Positions 60,089 to 64,000 of a DNA stretch of 64,000 bases are shown here, piece after piece. The stretch is from Aureivirga sp. CE67 (lineage in GTDB: Bacteria; Bacteroidota; Bacteroidia; Flavobacteriales; Flavobacteriaceae). Each line of letters opens with the position of its first letter. Within the stretch, counting starts at the first letter, position 1. A model generated the notes under the pieces. It saw nothing but the letters and a program-made list of their open reading frames with translations. It was not told where the DNA came from and made no database searches. A program made the translations under genes and the position numbers. The DNA lies in the NCBI RefSeq assembly GCF_015767245.1, contig NZ_JADOTV010000008.1:1-64000 (forward strand). Direction: 5' to 3'.

Positions 60089-62287
60089 TTAGTTTGCTAC
60101 ATCACTAATAAATTTGATTCGCATTAATCTTAATTCTTCAAAATCATAATCTCCATCAAATTCTTCAAGAGCATCTTCAATTTTATCTGTTTCTGCTTCC
60201 ATGAAGTAATCAAAAATTTCTTCTTGTTGCTCATCATCCAAAATATCATCCAAATAATAATCGATATTCAATTTTGTTCCCATATAAACGATTCGTTGCA
60301 TCTCGTTTATAAGAGCATCAAATTGCAACCCTTTTGATTTTGCAATATCTTCTAAAGGAATTTTACGATCCGTATTTTGAATAATGAATAATTTTAAAGA
60401 AGAATTTTCTCCTGTACTTTTCACTACCAAATCATCTGGACGAACGATATCATTATCCTCAACATATTTTTCGATTAATTCAATGAAAGGTTTACCAAAT
60501 TTCTTCGCTTTTCCATCTCCAACTCCATGTACATTTCCAAGTTCTTGAATCGTAATTGGATATTTTAAAGTCATATCTTCTAAAGAAGGATCTTGGAAAA
60601 CTGCGAATGGTGGTACACCTTTTTGCTTTCCAACTTTCTTACGAAGATCTTTAAGCATTTTCATTAATTGCTCATCAACTGCTGCGCCAGAACCTTTAGA
60701 ATTTGTAATAATTCCAGTATCATCTCCATCTTCATAAACATGATCTTCTGTCATCATAAAACTTTCAGGATTTTTGATATAATCCATACCAGCTTCTGTA
60801 AGTTTTATCACTCCATATTGCTCAATTTCTTTTCGGATAAAACCTGAAACTAATACTTGACGAATTAAAGCCATCCAATATTTAGCATCTTTATCTTTTC
60901 CTATCCCAAAATATGGTTGATTGATTGTTTTATGAGATTTTAATACCGCATTTTGTTGTCCAACCAAAGTATTTACAACATCTTTTGCTTTATATTTTTG
61001 GTTTGTATCACGAACTATCTCCAATAAAGTTTTCACTTCTTCTTTTGCTTCATGCTTTTTCTTTGGATTACGAACATTATCATCCATATCAGCTCCCTCA
61101 CCATTCACATGATCAAATTCTTCTCCGAAATAGTGAAGTAAATATTTTCTACGTGACATCGAAGTTTCAGCAAAACCAACAACTTCTTGAAGCAATGCAT
61201 GACCAATTTCTTGTTCTGCAACTGGCTTATTTGCCATGAATTTTTCTAGCTTTTCAATATCTTTATAAGAGTAAAAAGCCAAACAATGTCCTTCTCCTCC
61301 ATCACGTCCAGCTCTACCAGTTTCTTGGTAATAACTTTCTAAACTCTTAGGAATATCGTGGTGAATTACAAAACGAACATCTGGTTTATCGATTCCCATT
61401 CCGAAAGCGATTGTTGCAACTACAACATCTACATCTTCCATCAGGAACATATCTTGATGTTTTACACGTGTTTTAGCATCCAAACCTGCATGATAAGGTA
61501 CTGCTTTTACACCGTTTACTTGTAAAACTTGTGCTATTTCTTCTACTTTTTTTCTACTTAAACAGTAAATAACTCCTGACTTTCCATCATTTCTTTTTAC
61601 GAATTTAATGATGTCTTTATTCACATCATTCGTTTTTGGACGAACTTCGTAGAAAAGATTTGCTCTATTAAATGAAGCTTTAAAAGTAATAGCATCAGAC
61701 ATCCCTAAAGTTTTCAGGATATCTTCTTGTACTTTTGGAGTTGCTGTTGCCGTTAATCCAATAATTGGCACATCACCAATTTTCTTGATGATACTTCTTA
61801 AATTTCTATACTCAGGTCTAAAATCGTGTCCCCACTCTGAAATACAGTGTGCTTCATCAATCGCAACGAATGAAATTTTTTGTGACTTTAAGAATTCTAC
61901 ATATTCTTCTTTCGTTAAAGATTCGGGGGCAACATACAGTAATTTAGTAACACCTCTTTCTACATCATGTTTTACCTGTGCAATTTCTCCTTTATTCAAA
62001 GAAGAGTTTAAAACATGAGCAATACCATTTTCTTCTGAAACACCTCTGATTGCATCTACCTGATTTTTCATCAAAGCAATCAATGGAGAAACTACAATTG
62101 CAGTTCCTTCTTGCATCAGTGCGGGTAATTGGTAACACATAGATTTACCACCCCCAGTTGGCATTATAACAAAAGTATTCTCTTTATTCAAAATACTTCT
62201 AATTACTTCTTCTTGAAGACCTTTAAATTTAGAAAAACCAAAATATTTTTTTAAAGCCTTATGTATATCAATTTCCTGTCTATTCAT
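60089..62287 (-). CDS. recQ: ATP-dependent DNA helicase RecQ (zinc-site-less form)
   Basis: This is a 732-residue SF2 helicase. Motif I is PTGGGKSMCYQLP (Lys48) and DEAH is at 144-147 (VAIDEAHCISEWGHDFR). Motif III is GLTATATPKV, and motif VI is the YYQETGRAGRDG region. The RQC region is recognisable (SMSRRKYLLHYFGEEF), but the four zinc-binding Cys of E. coli RecQ are absent; the CxxCxxC part reads VNGEGADMDDNVRNP. An HRDC-like domain follows (about 530-605), then a C-terminal acidic extension ending ELRLMRIKF. It unwinds recombination intermediates and restarts forks. It is divergent from kdsD across 83 bases. Confidence 0.95.
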   Translation of the reverse strand: MNRQEIDIHKALKKYFGFSKFKGLQEEVIRSILNKENTFVIMPTGGGKSMCYQLPALMQEGTAIVVSPLIALMKNQVDAIRGVSEENGIAHVLNSSLNKGEIAQVKHDVERGVTKLLYVAPESLTKEEYVEFLKSQKISFVAIDEAHCISEWGHDFRPEYRNLRSIIKKIGDVPIIGLTATATPKVQEDILKTLGMSDAITFKASFNRANLFYEVRPKTNDVNKDIIKFVKRNDGKSGVIYCLSRKKVEEIAQVLQVNGVKAVPYHAGLDAKTRVKHQDMFLMEDVDVVVATIAFGMGIDKPDVRFVIHHDIPKSLESYYQETGRAGRDGGEGHCLAFYSYKDIEKLEKFMANKPVAEQEIGHALLQEVVGFAETSMSRRKYLLHYFGEEFDHVNGEGADMDDNVRNPKKKHEAKEEVKTLLEIVRDTNQKYKAKDVVNTLVGQQNAVLKSHKTINQPYFGIGKDKDAKYWMALIRQVLVSGFIRKEIEQYGVIKLTEAGMDYIKNPESFMMTEDHVYEDGDDTGIITNSKGSGAAVDEQLMKMLKDLRKKVGKQKGVPPFAVFQDPSLEDMTLKYPITIQELGNVHGVGDGKAKKFGKPFIELIEKYVEDNDIVRPDDLVVKSTGENSSLKLFIIQNTDRKIPLEDIAKSKGLQFDALINEMQRIVYMGTKLNIDYYLDDILDDEQQEEIFDYFMEAETDKIEDALEEFDGDYDFEELRLMRIKFISDVAN

Positions 62288-62311
62288 TACTGTTTTTAAT
62301 CTAATTTTAGA

Positions 62312-62319
62312 TACCTTTG
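62312..62319 (+). promoter_or_regulatory. -7 promoter element for kdsD
   Basis: TACCTTTG followed by CATC matches TAnnTTTG, 51 bases upstream of the kdsD TTG. A minimal six-codon ORF (ATG at 62325, MKENI then stop) lies in the leader. Confidence 0.45.
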
Positions 62320-62370
62320 CATCAATGAAAGAAAATATATAATTTAATTATAAACTAAAATTTTAACCTT

Positions 62371-63336
62371 TTGGATAACAAAAATAACATTATTGCGAAT
62401 GCTAAGCAAACAATTGCTATAGAAAGCAAAGCCATTGCGAATTTAAGTAATTTTATTAACTCTGACTTCGAAAAGGCTGTTAAATTTATATACGCATCAA
62501 AGGGTAGAGTTATTGTGTCAGGTATCGGAAAAAGCGCAAACATTGCTACTAAGATAGTTGCGACTTTAAATTCGACTGGAACTCCTGCAATTTTTATGCA
62601 TGCAGCAGATGCAATTCACGGTGATTTAGGAAATATACAAGAAGACGATGTAGTTATTTGCCTTTCTAAAAGTGGAAATACACCAGAAATAAAAGTTTTA
62701 ATTCCTTTGATTAAAAACTACGGAAATAAAATTATTGCAATTACAGGAAATAAAGATTCTTTTTTAGGTACAAATGCTGATTTCACACTGAATACTTATG
62801 TTGAAAAAGAAGCTTGTCCAAATAATCTTGCGCCTACAACAAGTACTACAGCTCAGTTAGTTATGGGAGATGCTCTTGCAGTTTGTCTTTTAAATTTAAA
62901 AGAATTTTCTAGTCAAGATTTTGCAAAATATCATCCAGGAGGAGCTTTAGGAAAAAAATTATATTTAAGAGTTAGTGACTTAATTGCGAAGAACGAAGCT
63001 CCAAAAGTTTCTCCTGAAGATTCTATTCAAAAAGTAATTGTAGAAATTTCTCAAAAAAGACTTGGTACTACTGCTGTTATTGAAAATGATCAATTAATTG
63101 GAATCATAACAGATGGTGATATCAGAAGAATGTTAGAGAAAACTTCAGACTTTACTAATTTAACGGCTAGGGATATCATGAGTGAAAATCCTAGAACAAT
63201 TGAGAAGGATGCGATGGCAATTCAAGCTTTAGAAGAGATGGAATCTAATAATATCACGCAGATTTTAGTAAAGGAAAATGAAGAATATGTAGGAGTTGTT
63301 CACTTACATGATTTAATTAAAGAGGGAATATTTTAA
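62371..63336 (+). CDS. kdsD: D-arabinose 5-phosphate isomerase (KdsD/KpsF/GutQ family)
   Basis: This 321-residue enzyme converts ribulose 5-phosphate to arabinose 5-phosphate for KDO synthesis. The start is a TTG at 62371, which yields the expected N-terminus MDNKNNIIANAKQTIAIESK. The SIS domain (about 30-165) contains GRVIVSGIGKSANIATKIVA, HAADAIHGDLG and ICLSKSGNTPEIKVL. Two CBS domains (about 200-258, 265-320) follow, with VIENDQLIGIITDGDIRRM and EYVGVVHLHDLIKEGIF. tatC follows at once (two bases between stop and ATG), a common flavobacterial arrangement. Confidence 0.95.
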   Translation: MDNKNNIIANAKQTIAIESKAIANLSNFINSDFEKAVKFIYASKGRVIVSGIGKSANIATKIVATLNSTGTPAIFMHAADAIHGDLGNIQEDDVVICLSKSGNTPEIKVLIPLIKNYGNKIIAITGNKDSFLGTNADFTLNTYVEKEACPNNLAPTTSTTAQLVMGDALAVCLLNLKEFSSQDFAKYHPGGALGKKLYLRVSDLIAKNEAPKVSPEDSIQKVIVEISQKRLGTTAVIENDQLIGIITDGDIRRMLEKTSDFTNLTARDIMSENPRTIEKDAMAIQALEEMESNNITQILVKENEEYVGVVHLHDLIKEGIF

Positions 63337-63338
63337 TA

Positions 63339-64000
63339 ATGTCAGATCAAGCTAAAAAAAACATGTCATTTCTAGATCATCTAGAAGAATTAAGATGGCA
63401 TTTAATCCGTTCTACAATAGCAATTTTCATTGTTGCTACTGTAATTTTTATTTTCAGAACAGAAGTTTATGAGCAATTTTTATTTGCTCATTTACACAAT
63501 GATTTTCCAACTTACACTTGGTTATGCAAATTGAGTCAATTCTTTAATATTGAAAGTGAAATGTGCAATCTGAGTTTTGGAGCAGATAGTTTACAAAGTT
63601 TAAACCCTTCGGGGCAAATCATGAATGTAATCTGGACTTCTCTAATTTTAGGATTCATTGTTTCTTTCCCATATATTCTTTGGGAAATGTGGAAATTCAT
63701 TAGCCCAGGGTTACATGAAAATGAAAGAAAAAGATCAAGATTATTTATTTTTTCAGCTTCTGTACTTTTCTTTATCGGGGTATTATTTAGCTATTTTATT
63801 GTAGCACCTCTTTCAGTATATTTCTTTTATAGTTTCCAAATTACGGATTTTATTGAAAATAAATTCAGCTTCCAGTCGCATATTAGCTTAATTACAAGTA
63901 CACTTCTAGGAGTTTCACTTATGTTTGAACTTCCTGTAGTTATTTATTTCTTAAGTAAAATTGGACTTGTTACTCCTGAATTTTTAAGAAAATATAGAAA
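63339..64000 (+). CDS. tatC: Sec-independent protein translocase TatC (partial, runs off the window)
   Basis: The ATG at 63339 starts two bases after the kdsD stop; 220 codons are visible and the gene continues past the edge. The N-terminus MSDQAKKNMSFLDHLEELRW contains the conserved FLDHLEELR motif that binds twin-arginine signal peptides. The following segments are membrane helices (IRSTIAIFIVATVIFIF; VIWTSLILGFIVSFPYILWE). The conserved WKFISPGLHENERKR periplasmic-loop region matches TatC. It exports folded proteins together with TatA. No tatA is within view. Confidence 0.97.
   Translation, partial: MSDQAKKNMSFLDHLEELRWHLIRSTIAIFIVATVIFIFRTEVYEQFLFAHLHNDFPTYTWLCKLSQFFNIESEMCNLSFGADSLQSLNPSGQIMNVIWTSLILGFIVSFPYILWEMWKFISPGLHENERKRSRLFIFSASVLFFIGVLFSYFIVAPLSVYFFYSFQITDFIENKFSFQSHISLITSTLLGVSLMFELPVVIYFLSKIGLVTPEFLRKYR

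Noticed and set aside
62325-62342. Six-codon ORF (MKENI) as a regulatory leader peptide for kdsD
   Set aside because: It is too short and low in information content; noted only in the promoter entry.

Overview
The window reads as chromosomal DNA of a member of the Bacteroidota, most likely a marine-type Flavobacteriaceae. The DNA is very AT-rich (about 30% G+C by eye). Two large secreted proteins carry C-terminal type IX secretion (T9SS) sorting domains. Promoter -7 elements follow the Bacteroidota TAnnTTTG pattern. The housekeeping runs ftsK-lolA-lptG-ribB and recQ/kdsD-tatC are familiar from flavobacteria. I see no rRNA, tRNA, CRISPR array, phage or complete insertion sequence.

Layout. Positions 1-13.2 kb are an accessory stretch of mostly plus-strand envelope and orphan genes: a WG-repeat protein, a methyltransferase/AraC pair, a T9SS-secreted repeat protein, a lipoprotein of the endonuclease/exonuclease/phosphatase fold, several small membrane or secreted proteins, and four small soluble proteins without signal peptides. 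13.2-15.7 kb is a TPR sensor kinase with a LytTR regulator. 16.6-20.7 kb is a minus-strand metal (probably zinc) uptake locus: a TonB-dependent receptor with two His/Asp/Glu-rich loops, preceded by two paralogous small His/Cys-rich secreted proteins. A TerC-type transporter and a 981-residue T9SS-secreted LRR protein follow.

25-38 kb is largely housekeeping: a MATE pump, the peroxidases ahpC and tpx, dgkA, ftsK, a LolA-like carrier, an LptF/LptG permease, ribB with a degenerate GTP cyclohydrolase II domain, an AspT-type transporter and a di-haem cytochrome c peroxidase lipoprotein. 39-47.5 kb holds four tandem DUF3857/transglutaminase-like membrane proteins. They form two copies of a two-gene unit, and in each unit one gene keeps the Cys-His-Asp triad while its partner has lost it. 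47.6-50.2 kb holds two tandem choloylglycine-hydrolase family enzymes. 50.3-64 kb contains a KdsC-like phosphatase, a DUF2520 protein, a class V aminotransferase, an outer-membrane protein, a thioredoxin-like protein, recQ, kdsD and the start of tatC.

Most notable for follow-up: the duplicated active/inactive transglutaminase unit; two MITE-like elements of about 160 bp (58.5 and 59.9 kb) with matching termini and 3-bp TNA duplications; the paired small metal-binding proteins and the GC-richer non-coding island between them; and the orphan small-protein cluster at 11-13 kb. Where no in-frame ATG fits and the reading frame demands it, TTG starts were accepted (kinase, lptG, kdsD). Several other genes were shortened to an internal ATG that places a signal peptide or catalytic Cys correctly.
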